From: Erythrocercus mccallii
Taxonomy: Eukaryota > Chordata > Aves > Passeriformes > Dicruridae
NCBI GenBank assembly: GCA_013397435.1
Contig: VZRG01000275.1
Coordinates: 248,001 to 312,000, forward strand
Reading direction: 5' to 3'
Length of the DNA stretch: 64,000 nucleotides
Shown: in pieces, positions 1 through 12,199 of the stretch
Layout of the letters: each line of letters opens with the position of its first letter
Numbering within the stretch: position 1 is the first letter of the stretch
Program-made: the position numbers and the translations under genes
Notes under the pieces: generated by a model
Databases searched by the model: none
Told to the model about the DNA's origin: nothing
What the model saw: only the letters and a program-made list of their open reading frames with translations

Positions 1-2951
1 AATACTTGAATAAGAATACTCACAATACTTGAAATGTTCTTATTGTTGTTTCTCTTTAAGAACTTCTTACAGACAGACGCATCTCAGTACATAATACTAA
101 AGGCATGCATTCTTACTTTCAATGTGGAAAGGATGGGGCTAAGGCTAGGCTAACCTGTACTTGGGCTCTTTTAATTTGATGGATTTATTCCTTCAATTCT
201 TCAGTGCTTCAGCTTTCATCTGGAGGTTAAATGAAGTGTGGGAAAAAGAATTTCTTTTGTTTTCTGACTTGCTTTTACTGTTTATACTTGACATTTATGC
301 TACATTAAAAAAAATAACATCCATATTTAAGCATTCAGCTACAGCTATAACATGGTGTATTAATGCTCAGATGCTTTTGTGTTTGACTTTTCTTCTTTCT
401 GTTACTTTTATGTATGGGGAGGTTATAAAACTGCAATTGGTTTCAGTATTGAAACTGGAACAACATTTGTGAACCAAATCCTAGGAAACCAGGATGTGTT
501 GGGGTATCCAGACCACAATATCAGAATGATTCTGACATTGATGGGTCAGAGAGATTCTGTTTGTTGGAACAACCCAGGATATTGAGCACCATTTTTACTA
601 AGTAACTATTGTTAACATCAGTAACGTGCAAAAGTGGATTTCTTACAGAAGATGGAACCTGACCATGCTTCATTGATGTCAGTGATGATAATCACTTCCA
701 TGTCCAAATCTTGCCCATTTCAGTGAGTCTTGGGGATTTAGTAGAATGTTTCATGGGAATGTATAAAGGACTGATCCTTACCAGTCTCTGAACTACAACC
801 AGCAGCTGAATGAAAGGAGGCACAATTCCTTCATTTTTGATTTGGCTTTTACTTGGCATGAAGGATGGAGAACAGGAGCTTGTTCATGTATTTAATCTCT
901 AGTGTCCAAATCCAGCCCTGCGGCAAAGAAGTGCTACAGAGTGTATGAAATTTCATATTCTTACAACCAGATGCTACTGTGGCCTTCCCACTGCAGAAAC
1001 AGCCATACATTGCCATTCTGTGCCACACCAGTGGCAAGGGACAGCACAAGCAGACACTGCAAGGGTCCCTCCACCTTCTGTGTCTCAGCAGCTGTGACTC
1101 TCATGTAGCACCCAACCCCAGAATGTCAGAATATGTGGTACTGTGCTGGAGTCCTGAGAACCCTAGAGCCCTCTGATACATCCCTGCATGTACTTCAGAG
1201 CTGTTATTTCAGCAGTGCCTTGGCTTCCCTTCTGTCCCAAATTTAAAGTTCTCATCCATCTACTTAGGTGCAATTACCAGTAAAACAATTAATTCAGTAA
1301 TAGTTATGGTGACCTCTTCCTGAGATACTGATATTGTAGTTCTCTATAAGTGTAAATTTACAATTACATGCATATCATTTCTACACTTGCTGAGTTACTG
1401 AACTAAACTGAAGGAAATTGCTGCACAGGAGGAAGCCCCAAACCCAGTAGATAGCTAGCAAGGAGACCGTCAGTACAAATATACTTGCAGATTCATTCTG
1501 GTAGAAGTCCTAGGAATCAGTAGAACTATTAAGTTTGGGTTTCATAGAAGCTTTCTGTTGGAACTGAACTTCTGGTGGAATTTTTTTCCGACTTGTTTTG
1601 ATGAACTGAAAGACTGATTCATCTTTTTTTTTTTAATATGGCAAGATATATTTTTATTTTTCTGACAAAGTTTCTTACAAGTTACTTGATTTAAAGCTGA
1701 GTAGTAAGTTACAGACAAAAATATGTGGATTCTCTTTTACCATGGAACTTTATCTGTAGTTTCTTCTAGTGTACAGAAAGGCTGCGTAAATGGAGAAGTT
1801 ACAGTACACCAAATTTCCAAAAACTATATTCCTATTAAAAAATTTGTTTAAAGACTAGTGTATCAGTGACCATTAGTAAGATATTTTTCCAGTTCAGACT
1901 GAATGCAATTTAAAAAAAATGAGTATGTGGTTACACAAGTTATTAATAGATATTTCGGATCAGTTTGAATTAAATTATTCAAATCTTCATTTATTTTCTA
2001 ATTATTTCCTTATTTTCACTTTTATGTAACTAGACTCCCTAAATACCTCCCAGTATGAGATATTCCTCTGGGGAATGTGTTAGTAATTCTGTTCCTATTT
2101 CCCAGGAAATATCAGAGGGAACAAATGGTCCATGAAGTGTGACTTGAAGGTCAAGAGATTGAGGCTCTGACAGATTGCATCCAGAAACATATTATGCCCA
2201 GCCGATGACCCATTGCTGAGATTGTCTTGCATCGAGTTCCATCTGTCATGAATGAACCTGGGCTGTTCAAGTTTCTTGCAGGGTTTCATCTGTTTCAGAG
2301 TTTTGAAGCTGTAATGTGGACAAAGCAGACAAACGCACTTGAGGATTGATAAGACTCGTATATAGTGCAGTTGGAAGCACAAAGTTTACTTGTGCAGGTT
2401 TTGGGGTGCCATTTCTGCTCCCTGCCATGGGGATGTTGCTGTATACTGCAGCATCTAAAGCTATCAAGGGTTTTGAAGGTTCATACCCATACAAAGTGCA
2501 AAGAGAATGTTAGCAAATCAGTTAGCAAACTCCGAAGAAGGTGACACAAATTCTGACTGAGCCTGTTGGTCACAGTGGCTGGAGAGGCAGAGATGGAGAT
2601 TTGTAAATGTCCTCAGATCTTTGAAGGGCAGTGTAAAGTGAGGACCTTAAACTGGAGCTTTTGAGATTGTTATACGTAAGTAATCCCACTGTTATTTCCA
2701 GATATAATAACCAACTGGATACCAACCAATTATTCAACAATAATCAGCACTGAACATTGTACAAGGTGATCTTCAGTCCTACTTCATCTGTTGTTGCATG
2801 AAATTTCTCTTCTAAGTGAAAGCTTCTGAATATTTTATATCCTCTCTGTAAATGTACTTATACTTCGTCATTTAGAATAAGCATAGCACCAAAACTAATG
2901 TATGTGAAAGGATATTAACCTCCAACTAAGTATTTTTTTATATCTTCATAG
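1..2951 (+). other. ARHGAP6: ARHGAP6 intron (partial, 3' part)
   Basis: This is non-coding sequence upstream of the first recognisable exon. All six frames are broken into short reading frames with no recognisable domain, and no RhoGAP-domain exon was seen, so the catalytic exons must lie outside the window. The intron ends in AG at 2950-2951. A T run near 1625-1633 is the only simple sequence of note. I see no clear transposon. Confidence 0.7.
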
Positions 2952-3049
2952 GTTTCTCCTGATTTACAGAATGAAGTGCTTATTAGCTTATTAGAGACTG
3001 ACCCAGATGTTGTCGACTATTTGCTGAGGAGGAAAGCTTCCCAGTCATC
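2952..3049 (+). CDS. ARHGAP6: ARHGAP6 exon, end of/just after the RhoGAP domain
   Basis: This 98-nt coding exon opens the part of ARHGAP6 visible here. It translates from VSPDLQNEVL through ETDPDVVDYLLRRKAS. From memory of the family, the segment ETDPDVVDYLLRRKAS follows the RhoGAP domain, which stimulates GTP hydrolysis by Rho at the actin cytoskeleton. The exon starts in phase 0 after AG at 2950-2951 and ends in TCATC before the donor GTGAGT at 3050, leaving two bases of a serine codon that the next exon completes. A second AG at 2968-2969 has a better pyrimidine tract and would shorten the exon by exactly 18 nt in frame, removing VSPDLQ. I chose the longer form because those six residues look coding. 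Which site is used needs RNA evidence. Confidence 0.85.
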
Positions 3050-4214
3050 GTGAGTAATTTGTTTTTTCATCATCCCTTTTTCTGCTGGGAATTTCTATCT
3101 CCCACTGGAAGTGTCCAAAAGGTTCTAGTTTTCCACAGCTCTTCTGCACTGTCTACAGTGGAGTAGAAATATCCTCCCTATTACATAGACTCTGCCAAAG
3201 AAATTATGACTCTTGTACTGCGTTTTCTAAAGACAAAACTTGTTTCCCTGATTCAGAGGAAAGATTGTGTTCTGCTGCAGAGAACAGAATGACATGTATA
3301 TAAAAATATTCAGTGCACTATTATCTGACAGGATGTATTTTAGTCATCTGCTGGTTCATGTCTTGGGTTTATTGTAGTCTTCAGTAACAGGAAGCATGTA
3401 TTCCACTATCCTTGAAGCACACCCTAGAGTGCCTTAACACCATCACAGTGAGCCACTTGACCACTCTGTCATTCTTTTCCTATCCTATACATGTAGGACA
3501 TCGTGAACAAGCCAGCTGCCATAACAGCAGTCCTGTGGAGACTTTGGATATGATTTAATTGTATGCTTTGTGAAAGATTTGAGGAGAAAAAAAATCACAC
3601 TGGTCACTATAGCAGTTACAGTACATAAGATATTCTGACCTTGCGTATGGTGTATATATGCCTGCACCTTTGTGCCTTAATGCTGTGAGTTTGTACATTC
3701 AGATTAACAGGATTCCTGGCTTTCTCATGGGACCACACAGTCACTGTCTTTATTCTAGTGAATCCCAATATGCAGACCCAAAAATCACAAAATTTGACAG
3801 ACTTATTTTAAGTAATTTTAAGAGAGTTTCTAAACTAAGCTCTCTGGGACATATTGGACTTTGTCTTCCTGTATTTGTGGAAAGTGCCTAGTGCATTCAG
3901 AATATAATTAAAATTGACTTTGTACAGTCAGTTAGCTATGATTTTTTTTTCTCTCCCTCTTAACATTGTGTAGTTGGAGGTAATGTAATAGTGTGCCTGG
4001 CTTCAAAGGAAAAGGTATACAAGAAATAGTGTAACTAACACCTTCAGGAAAAAGCTTTCTTTAACTATAAAATTTGGGAACAAAAAATATGTCCAGAATA
4101 TATTGAGTTGTAAAGAATTTTGTTAGTTTGCTAACTTAACCACATGAAATTATCACAGGTCATCTGATATGGGATAATTTGTGTGAAATAATTTCAGCTA
4201 GTTGGTCTGACCAA

Positions 4215-4262
4215 CAAGTAACCATGCGTATATTTAGACAAGTAACCCTGTGTATATTTAGA
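4215..4262. repeat. 24-bp tandem duplication, two copies
   Basis: Two adjacent 24-nt units (4215-4238 and 4239-4262) begin CAAGTAACC and end GTATATTTAGA, differing at two positions. Immediately before them, 4201-4215 is a perfect palindrome around one base (GTTGGTC-T-GACCAAC). It is a local intronic duplication with no apparent function. Confidence 0.8.
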
Positions 4263-7200
4263 TCACAGCAAGTGCAGGATAGTTAGAGGTACATGAGCTG
4301 TCTTTTAGACTTGTTTCACATTTGCCAGAAGCCAAGACTACAATTAGGACAGACACTACAAATCATAAGTCATAAGGTAGTTTGTAGAAATTTCTTTTTT
4401 TCAGCTCTTAGTTTGGAATGATCGTAGTATTTCTAACTCAAGCTAATAAAAACTTCATGCTGGATTTCACCGTCTATACAATAAAAGGACAGCAAATTGT
4501 ATCTCATATGTGACTACACATACTAATTGTGCATAAGTTAGTTACAAATCATTGTGGATGTAACAGGTAATTGTTAGACCCTGTTTCCTTAATTGACTTT
4601 TCCTTTAACTTCCTTACTTATAGCCAGCATGCACACCTACAGGAGAAAATGCATCTTTTCTGGGAAGCTGGTCACAGGTGACAAAAGGCTTTTGTAAGGA
4701 ATTGTTCTGAAGCCAAACAGGAGCATGTAACTACAGTAGTACTAATTTATTGTGTTGTCAGTAACAGGCAGATGAAATCTCACTGAGATAGGAAAAAATT
4801 ACTGTCATTTTTTTCTACTCTGCTGTCATGTAAGCGATTTACTTTTAATGTTAATGAAATATGTTTTCACTGTAGTTGCAACTTCTGGATTAAGATATTC
4901 CAGGCAATTAGAGAGAATGTTGCTTAGTGTTATTGCTAGGAGTGTGATGCTCTTAAGAGATTAATGTATTTTGCAATATGGTCTCAATTTTGAGGCTACA
5001 AATGTGTTGCTTATTTTTCCTGTAAGAAATATGAGCAGACAACAAGGAGATGTTTGTCTTGATTTCATAAAAATGAGCCTCCAAAATACATCCTTATTGC
5101 TCTTGGAAATTGCCTGGTCACATACTCAAAATACAAATGTGGATCTGTGGAACAAAAAACGTTATATGTTCTTGAGACAGTCTTCATCAGAAGAGCTAGT
5201 TGACTGTGTAGAGTATAGAATCAACTTCAAGACTTTAATGTCACATTAATTGCTTTGAAGGTCCTGTTCTGCAGTTGCACTCACATTTCTGCTCTTGCTG
5301 TCATTATAAATGCTTTCTTCGCTCTGATCTAACAGAGAAAACACAATCTCTTTTCCTCCCTAGAGGAGGACAAATCAGGTTTTCCTCATCTTTCAGTTCC
5401 CTTAAGAGCTGAGCATTGTGAACAGTGTGTCAGGGAATTTATGGAAGTTGTTCATGGTAAAGCGCTAATTACAAATGGCAGCAATTGTGAACTGTGCTTT
5501 TGTGGGTGACTTCCCAATTTTTTGTATGTTGGCTTGATGACAATGGAATTTGGGTTTACAGCTGTAAGATGAAACATCTTTAAACTAAGAAAAATAAACT
5601 CTATTTCTCATGGTTATTTATTGTTTATCAAGTCCTTTCAGAGTAAATGTTTCAAAGTTACAGCATTTTTGGATGTTTTTGTATTATGATAATGAGTTTT
5701 AATCCATCCTGATCTGTAACACAAAGATAAAGCCATACAATGGGTTATACAGTATGTGTAAATGCAGTTTTTAAAGCTGCAGAGGCTCCTTGAAACACTG
5801 AGTCCTCTACCCTGTTACAGTAGCAACCAGGTCATAATCCCACAGTCATCTACCTTGTTGGTAGCACCTGTGTTACTCAAACGTGTGGAATTAGTACTGT
5901 GTGCTGCCAAGCCATCACACTCCATATCATTTGCCTTTTGAAGATGTAACTGTTTTCTCACTCAGAAGCTTTAAGTTATAACAGAAAAGGGTTTCTGCCA
6001 GAAACAGAAAGGGATTTCCTGTTTTGATAACCTTGATGCTAGTAGAAAAGTGGGAATATCCTCATTAGAAGCAATTATTGTGATTAACACATTTCCAGTT
6101 CACCCGTGCAAATAGCCTCTGGTGGACAGCATCAATTCATAGAAGGATGCCTGTTGTTTTGGAATCTGAAATAGTGTTTTTAAATTTATGTGGCATAGGT
6201 TCCTTCTGTTGCTTTCAAATCTTTCCATTGGTACTTAGCCACTTTTAAAATCTTTTCCTTAACATAGTTCATAACCCCTGGAAAATACTTTACTTGCCTT
6301 CCCATTCCTCACATTTGATTGCATATAATCATCTACTATTCTTTGTGGGAACCATAGTCTGCCCTTCCTCATACATTGTATGTAGAGGAGTGGCTATCTT
6401 GCACAGTATTTATGTTTGCCTTCCAATTTAGTTTCTCCTCCATGAGTGGGTAGAAAATCTCACTCTCCAAGGGAAGAAGAATTTTGAATTGTATCCGTTT
6501 ACTAATGAACTCAAACAGTAAAGCAAACAGATGCAAAACTTGTATTTTAAGGGATTTGTGAGGATTTCTTCTTTATTCGTAAAGAAGCAAACGAAAGTCT
6601 TCTTGCAAGTTGTTTTATTTTGTTTGTGAAGTAAAGCTGCAAATGTATGAGTTCAGTTTCCTGCTTTTAAGTATTTAATCCGTTTTGATGGTTTCTTGTA
6701 GTAAGATTGACAGAGTCCATAGCAGTTCCTTTGATTTTTTAAGCTATTTTGCCTAAACAACTTTTGAAAGTGATATTATACATGTATATAAAAAATAGTA
6801 TGGACTTACCAGCCAAAACTGTAAATCAGCTTAGAAACTTGAATGTTTGAATATTTCAAAAGATCTGAAAGTTTCCACTCAAGTAAATTTTTAGCAGGAG
6901 CTCTGTCTTGAGAAGAGGTAGACTATAACAGATCATTCAAGGTAAGACATGAAATCAGTGTTTCACAAAGCTCAAGTTTATGTTCCCACATTCTTCCATT
7001 TCCATTTCCTTATTCCTTGTGTTACCTTGCCATGGCTAAGTGCTGGTTTACCTCTGTCTTTGCCCTGTGCGGCCCAGTTAGGTTTTGATGCTGCAAAGAT
7101 TTATGTGCAATAAACCTTACTGTTTAGATGACATTCAGTCTAGAAAGCTGGAAAGAAGGTCATAGGAAACCTGCAGATACCAACATTTCTCCCCCTTCCT

Positions 7201-8775
7201 AAGAGGTCCCTCTAGTTCTTCTGAAAATCCCAAGACATTGCTTAAATCACATGTCACAGCACAAAGGTTTTTAGGACTTAGGAGGACAGAAAGAAAGAAG
7301 CAAGTGGCAAAAAAAGAGAAAAAAGATTTGTGATAGAATTATATATACTTTAAAAAACTATAGTTCTTCATTGTGTGTCTGTTTATAGAGTAATTTACAT
7401 TTGACTCATGTTCAGATAAGAACCTTAGATGAGAAGTTATTTAATTGAGGCTCTTTTCTAATGACTCCCCAGCATTACCATCCTGTTCTGGGATGCTTGT
7501 TTTTTGAGTTTGCCTCAGTTTCACTCCAGTGATGGCTTTATCACTGAGAGTTACTGAGGAGTAACATTATTTAACTAATTCCCAACACTTCATCTTTGCT
7601 TAGATACTGAAGAAAAATAGGAATATTGAATATATAATAATCATGCTGTTGATTGTATATATTTTAATTTTTGGGACATACTATATGTAAATGAGCTGAG
7701 GAAAAAACAACGGCTTGACAGTAGCATTAAGTTTTGTCATTATTTCTATATTAATATTTACTGTGCTATGGCTAGCTGTGTGTTTTCTTTATTTTCTTTC
7801 TTCAGTTTTATTTTATTTGTCTGGAAAGAGGGTTACTGTTCCATAGCAAGAAATGAGTTTTGGCTGCTCACCATGTTCAAGCTGTCTTTGGATTTGACTA
7901 TGAAAAGGGCTGGCCATTTTCAGACATTTACAGGAATGAGCCTCTGTTGTATCACATTTAATTAGAACAGATATTAATGAGAGGTCCCTGAAAGACGTGT
8001 TTGACTCCTGAGAAGCAAAAGATAAGGATCTACGAAACAAAGGTGCAGAGAAATGAAAAACGAGTAATAGAAATATAAGTTAGCGAGGAACAACAGGATA
8101 AAAAGGTTGTTTATTTACAGAGTAGTTCTACACGTTCTTTGTGATATTCAGTGACTCACAGTCTGCCTCCTACCTACATGGCAAAGAGTGACAGTTCAAG
8201 AAATCTCCATCAATGTTCCTAGCACATTTCTTGGCAAAATTAAAGGCAGTTCATGGTGGTGGTGGTGTGAAGGTGAAAAGGTAAAAGAAATTGTAGAAGG
8301 TATCAGCAGAATCAGTTGTTTGATACCTCAGTCATAAGTACAGTAAATATATCTGTTCATCCCCTGTAGAGTATTTCTTATGTCTCTAGAAGGGAATCAT
8401 TCTCACAGTGTGAAAGGCAAGCTGAGTGCTTGATTTCTCTATGTAAAACTTCAGAATACAAGAATTTATTTTAGCATACTGCTTAGCATCAAACTAATCT
8501 TCCCTGTCATGCCTTCAGCTTTATTGTTGCCACAAGCTACATTGTCAAGGTAACATAAGGAATTGATTCGCTGCTTAGTTTCCTCTGGTTTACTGCACAG
8601 TAGTGTGGGGTTTTTGTTTTCTTTCTTGACAGCAACATCTCTTGATTTTGAGTGGCCTCTGCTGGCCACTTCATGGTAAAAGTTTTACTCATGGAAAATC
8701 CACCTCAATAACTGTTTCTGAAGTGTTTTCATTTCAGCAGCTGTGACCATTCTCATGTATTTTATCTGTATGATC

Positions 8776-8900
8776 GTAGATTCATAGAATGGTTGGGTTG
8801 GAAGGGACCTTAAAAGTAGTCTAGTTCCAACCCCCCTGCCATGGGCAGGGGCACCTTTCACTAGACCAGATTGTTCAGAGCCCCATCCAAGCTCGCATTG
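8776..8900 (-). mobile_element. CR1 LINE 3' fragment (antisense)
   Basis: The sequence TTCATAGAATGGTTGGGTT followed by GGAAGGGACCTTAAAAG and CCATGGGCAGGGGCACCTTT is the reverse complement of an avian CR1 3' end. CR1 copies are usually 5'-truncated, and this one keeps only about 125 bp. The right edge is blurred near 8890-8910. It lies in the ARHGAP6 intron about 75 bp before the splice acceptor at 8976, so it sits close to the region where a branch point is expected. Confidence 0.88.
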
Positions 8901-8976
8901 ATGTCAAACTGCACCTGTAACTGTGAACACAATGTATTTTTTTATTAACAGTCGTTTGTTCATAAAAATTTCTCAG

Positions 8977-9239
8977 GAGCCCTGAGATGCTGCGGTCAGA
9001 AGGTTCCTACTCCACAGGAGAAAGACATTCTTCCACAGACTCCAACAAAGCTTCCAGTGGTGATGTCTCCCCTTACGACAACAACTCCCCGGTGCTGTCT
9101 GAGCGCTCGCTGGTGGCAATGCAAGAAGAAGTTGCCCGCAGCCCAGATAAGCTGTACAAGGTACCTGAGCAGTACACCCTGGTTGGACACTTGCAAACTA
9201 AGCCAAAGGAGAATTCTTCTGCATCACAGGCTGGAAAAG
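8977..9239 (+). CDS. ARHGAP6: ARHGAP6 exon, Ser-rich tail region
   Basis: This 263-nt coding exon reads SPEMLRSEG, then HSSTDSNKASSGDV, YDNNSPVLSERSL and YTLVGHL. That block agrees closely with the human ARHGAP6 tail as I remember it, and it is the strongest basis for the gene call. The first base completes the split serine codon from the previous exon. The last base (G, before GTAAAT at 9240) starts an Asp codon finished in the next exon. The segment is serine-rich and probably disordered, with several Ser-Pro sites that could be phosphorylated. No catalytic residues are expected here. An ATG at 8987 is internal methionine, not a start. Reading past the donor gives an unrelated extension that stops at 9280. 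Confidence 0.95.
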
Positions 9240-11230
9240 GTAAATGCATCCTGCTTGTGCTCCTCTTCCTCAGTGACTGATGGAGATTCCTGAAATAATT
9301 GAGGCATGCTGGATTTGTATTATCAGCTACCAGGATTTGAGGAGCAATAGCGTAAATAACCTTATAAAAACAATGACAGAACAATACCCTTTTTTTTGTA
9401 TTGAGCCCAAAAGGATCTATGCTGGGTCCTTCTCATTAGCTCAGCCAGCTATCAAGGATGCTCCTGGTATGGCACTTCTCAAAACTTGCAGATATTATTT
9501 AAGAAAATAGAACTATGTCTAATTTTTCAGCCTGTCTGTGACAGTATGGCAAAGTCTAGTCCTGATCCATAAGACTGTAATACCTACAAGGTTAGGGTCC
9601 AGGCTTTGGAAAAAGCTGAGATTTTAAGATTTCAGGCACAAACTTTCTCCAGTTGTAAAGAATGACCTCAGCACCCTCTCACTGGAAAATGTAGCTGAGC
9701 TGCACAGCGTTACATCTGCAACCAATTGCACACCTAGCAATACTAGTGCAGGGATCCACTGTTTCCGTAGCTACCTGGGGAGTGCATACCTGAATGATTT
9801 CTTTGGTAAAGAGCTGTGGTTTTTTTAAACTAATGGCTCACCAGCACTTCAAGATGCTTTTCTTGTTGAAATATATATATATAAAAAAGTCATACATGGA
9901 ATTTATGCTTACTGAGCCAAACTTTAAGAACCTTCAATGCGTAGGGATGCACATAACAGTTTGGTGGTATTTTTAAAACCACCTAATTTCAGATGTACTG
10001 CCTAGACACTTAATTCCCTTTGGAATTTATGGGATTTAGACTAATATCTCAATTATATGCTTTATAAATGCAGATCGGAATTTATCTTCTGTATTCAACA
10101 TCTAAATCTCTGAACAGGTTTAAGAATTTGGTCAGATTTCTATTAAGTTATGAACAGTAAATTACATGAAGTTTTATCGTATTAACCATCTTTTGTACTT
10201 TAATGTGCATCACAAAGATACTGGACCATGACAAATTAGGAAATTCTTTTACTGACTAGTGGAATCAGAAAAAGGCATCAAACTGTTTATAACCCAGCAT
10301 TTCATTAAATCTTTTTTCTGTAGCTGCACTTCTGGGTAAGACAGGCAACATCCTTGGGTTGATAGAGCATGCCTAATAGTGACCGCTGGGGCTGCCTCAG
10401 AGAACATTGCCAGAAACTAGCTTTTGTGGACAAAATCCTCCCCAGCGAATTGTGCAAATTCTTGGACTTCAGTAAGGCAGAGGACTTTAGGACTCAGCAA
10501 ACTCAGGCCCATATACAGAGCTCACTGAATCCATTGCAGGATCTGATACATAGAGTCACATAATGCCAAGAGTTGGAATGGATGCTAAAGATGATCAGTC
10601 CCAACCCCCCCCACCATGGGCAGGGACATCTCCCATTAGATCAGATTGCTCAAGGCCTTATCCAGTCTGGCCTTGAACACTGCCAGGCTTGGGGCATCCA
10701 AAGCCCTCCTGGGCAACCTGTTCCAGTGCCTCACCACCCTCATAGTAAAAAATTTCTTCTTAATACCTAACCTGAATTTCCCCACATTCAATTTGCAGCC
10801 ATTACTCCTTGTCCTATCACTACAGTACCTGATGGAGAGTGCCTTGTTGGCTTCCCTGTTGACCCTCTTCAGATACTGGAAGGCTGTTACGAGGTCTCTG
10901 TACAACTCTCTTCTCCAGGCTCAACAGCCCCAGTTTTCTCAGGCTGCGTTTGTAGACAAGGTGCTCCAGTCCACTGACCAGTTTCATAGCTTTCCTGTGG
11001 ATTTTTTCATGCATTTCCATGTCTTTATTTTGGGGTCACCAGAACTGTACACAGTACTCCAGGTGGGGTCTCAAATATGAGATGCTCATGTTAGGTACAC
11101 AGTGAAAGTGCCCCTGGATGTTAATGACTGATACATTACATAAGGTTTTATCTTTCTATTTGTGTGTCTCTAAATAATGTCTTTAAGAGGATTGATTCAT
11201 CATCTTTTCCTTGCTCTTATTGCTGTTTAG
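9240..11230 (+). other. ARHGAP6: ARHGAP6 intron with antisense CR1
   Basis: This 2.0-kb intron runs from GTAAAT at 9240 to TTTAG ending at 11230. About a quarter of it is the CR1 copy at 10549-11083. A short AT run lies near 9871-9882. The 144-codon reading frame within the CR1 copy (10646-11080) is on the strand opposite to CR1's own coding sense and is not a gene. Confidence 0.75.
10549..11083 (-). mobile_element. CR1 LINE 3' portion (antisense, ~535 bp)
   Basis: Reading leftwards from about 11083, this is a 5'-truncated CR1 retrotransposon. The minus strand encodes remnants of the ORF2 C-terminus, including NRLPRRALDAPSLAVFKARLD (minus strand, around 10650-10720), RYCSDRTRSNGCKL near 10800-10840 and GLEHLVYKRSLRKLGLLSLEK near 10910-10980. 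Frameshifts divide these over at least two frames, so it is dead. The 3' end at about 10549 carries degraded octamers (CATAGAGTCACATAATG). Confidence 0.93.
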
Positions 11231-11311
11231 ATGTTTCTGAAGATCATTTTGATATCTGGGGCACTTGGCATTCAACACTGAAAAGTGGCTGCAAAGATCC
11301 AGTAATCACAG
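11231..11311 (+). CDS. ARHGAP6: ARHGAP6 exon, short FDIWGTWHSTLKSG block
   Basis: This 81-nt exon encodes VSEDHFDIWGTWHSTLKSG and then CKDPVIT. The motif DIWGTWHSTLKSG is shared with human ARHGAP6 as I recall it. It is bounded by an acceptor TGCTGTTTAG ending at 11230 and a donor GTCAGT at 11312. The first two bases complete an Asp codon and the last base (G) begins a Gly codon completed at 12334, so the exon is phase-compatible with both neighbours. The tryptophan-bearing motif stands out from the low-complexity surroundings and may be a short linear binding site, although its partner is not known to me. Confidence 0.94.
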
Positions 11312-11943
11312 GTCAGTAATTTCTCAATTTTAAAGCCCAAATCTAGAAAAGAAAAAACCTTGTTTTCAAGAAACTGCAGTGAAACCAGTAGGAGAATTCA
11401 CATTTTCAGAGGTGGACTTTTAAAAGGTGACTCTTTAATAGAATACAGAGGAGCACAGTCGTCATACTTTTCTGTATTCAGTGGAATACAGAAAAACAGC
11501 AACATTTCAAACTATCAAATATAATTTAAAAAGTAGTTTTAAAATTGCTTCAAGAAATAATTTTAAATTCTTCTAGAATTCATAGAATCATAGAACCACA
11601 GAGTGATAAAGGTTGGAAGGGACCTTAAAGATCATCTAATCCTAAGCCTCCTCCCTCCTTTGGGCAGGGACACTTCCAAATAAACTGGGTTGCTCAAGGC
11701 CTTATCCAGCCTGACCTTTAACACTGCTAGGATTGGGGCATCCCCAGCCTCTCTGTTCCAGTGTTTAACCACCTTCGCAGTAAAAATGTCTACCTCATAT
11801 CTAACCTGAATTTCCCCTCTTTCAGTTTGTACTGATTACTCCTTGTGCTATCGCTACAGTTCCCAATGAAGAGTCCCTCTCTGGTTTCCGTGTCAGACCC
11901 CTTCAGATACTGAAAAATGCTATGGGGTTTCCATGCAATCTGC

Positions 11944-11985
11944 TCTCTCCTCTCCTCTCCTCTCCTCTCCTCTCCTCTCCTCTCC
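11944..11985. repeat. (TCTCC)n pentanucleotide array running into a gap
   Basis: At least eight uninterrupted TCTCC units (GGAGA on the other strand) abut the N run, so the array's total length is unknown. It appears to have grown from the pyrimidine-rich CTCTCTTCTCC-type segment normal to CR1. On the transcribed RNA of ARHGAP6 it is a pure pyrimidine tract upstream of the last splice acceptor. Confidence 0.95.
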
Positions 11986-12199
11986 NNNNNNNNNNNNNNN
12001 NNNNNNNNNNNNNNNNNNNNNNNNNNNNNNNNNNNNNNNNNNNNNNNNNNNNNNNNNNNNNNNNNNNNNNNNNNNNNNNNNNNNNNNNNNNNNNNNNNNN
12101 NNNNNNNNNNNNNNNNNNNNNNNNNNNNNNNNNNNNNNNNNNNNNNNNNNNNNNNNNNNNNNNNNNNNNNNNNNNNNNNNNNNNNNNNNNNNNNNNNNN
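11986..12199. other. Assembly gap, 214 N
   Basis: This is a run of 214 unspecified bases. The size is not a round default, so it may be an estimate, but the sequence does not say. Long reading frames reported through this stretch on either strand are artefacts of translating N. Confidence 1.

Larger units (their letters stand above)
3050..8976 (+). other. ARHGAP6: ARHGAP6 intron
   Basis: This 5.9-kb intron is bounded by GTGAGT at 3050 and TCTCAG ending at 8976. It holds a 24-bp two-copy tandem duplication at 4215-4262, a short TGG repeat near 8252-8265, and an antisense CR1 fragment at about 8776-8900. All reading frames within it are short and show no recognisable protein. Confidence 0.75.

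Noticed and set aside
8987..9280. A free-standing 97-codon gene starting at ATG 8987
   Set aside because: The ATG is an internal Met of an ARHGAP6 exon, and the sequence after 9239 is intron beginning GTAAAT.
10646..11080. A 144-codon plus-strand frame
   Set aside because: It is the antisense strand of a CR1 copy and has no protein identity of its own.
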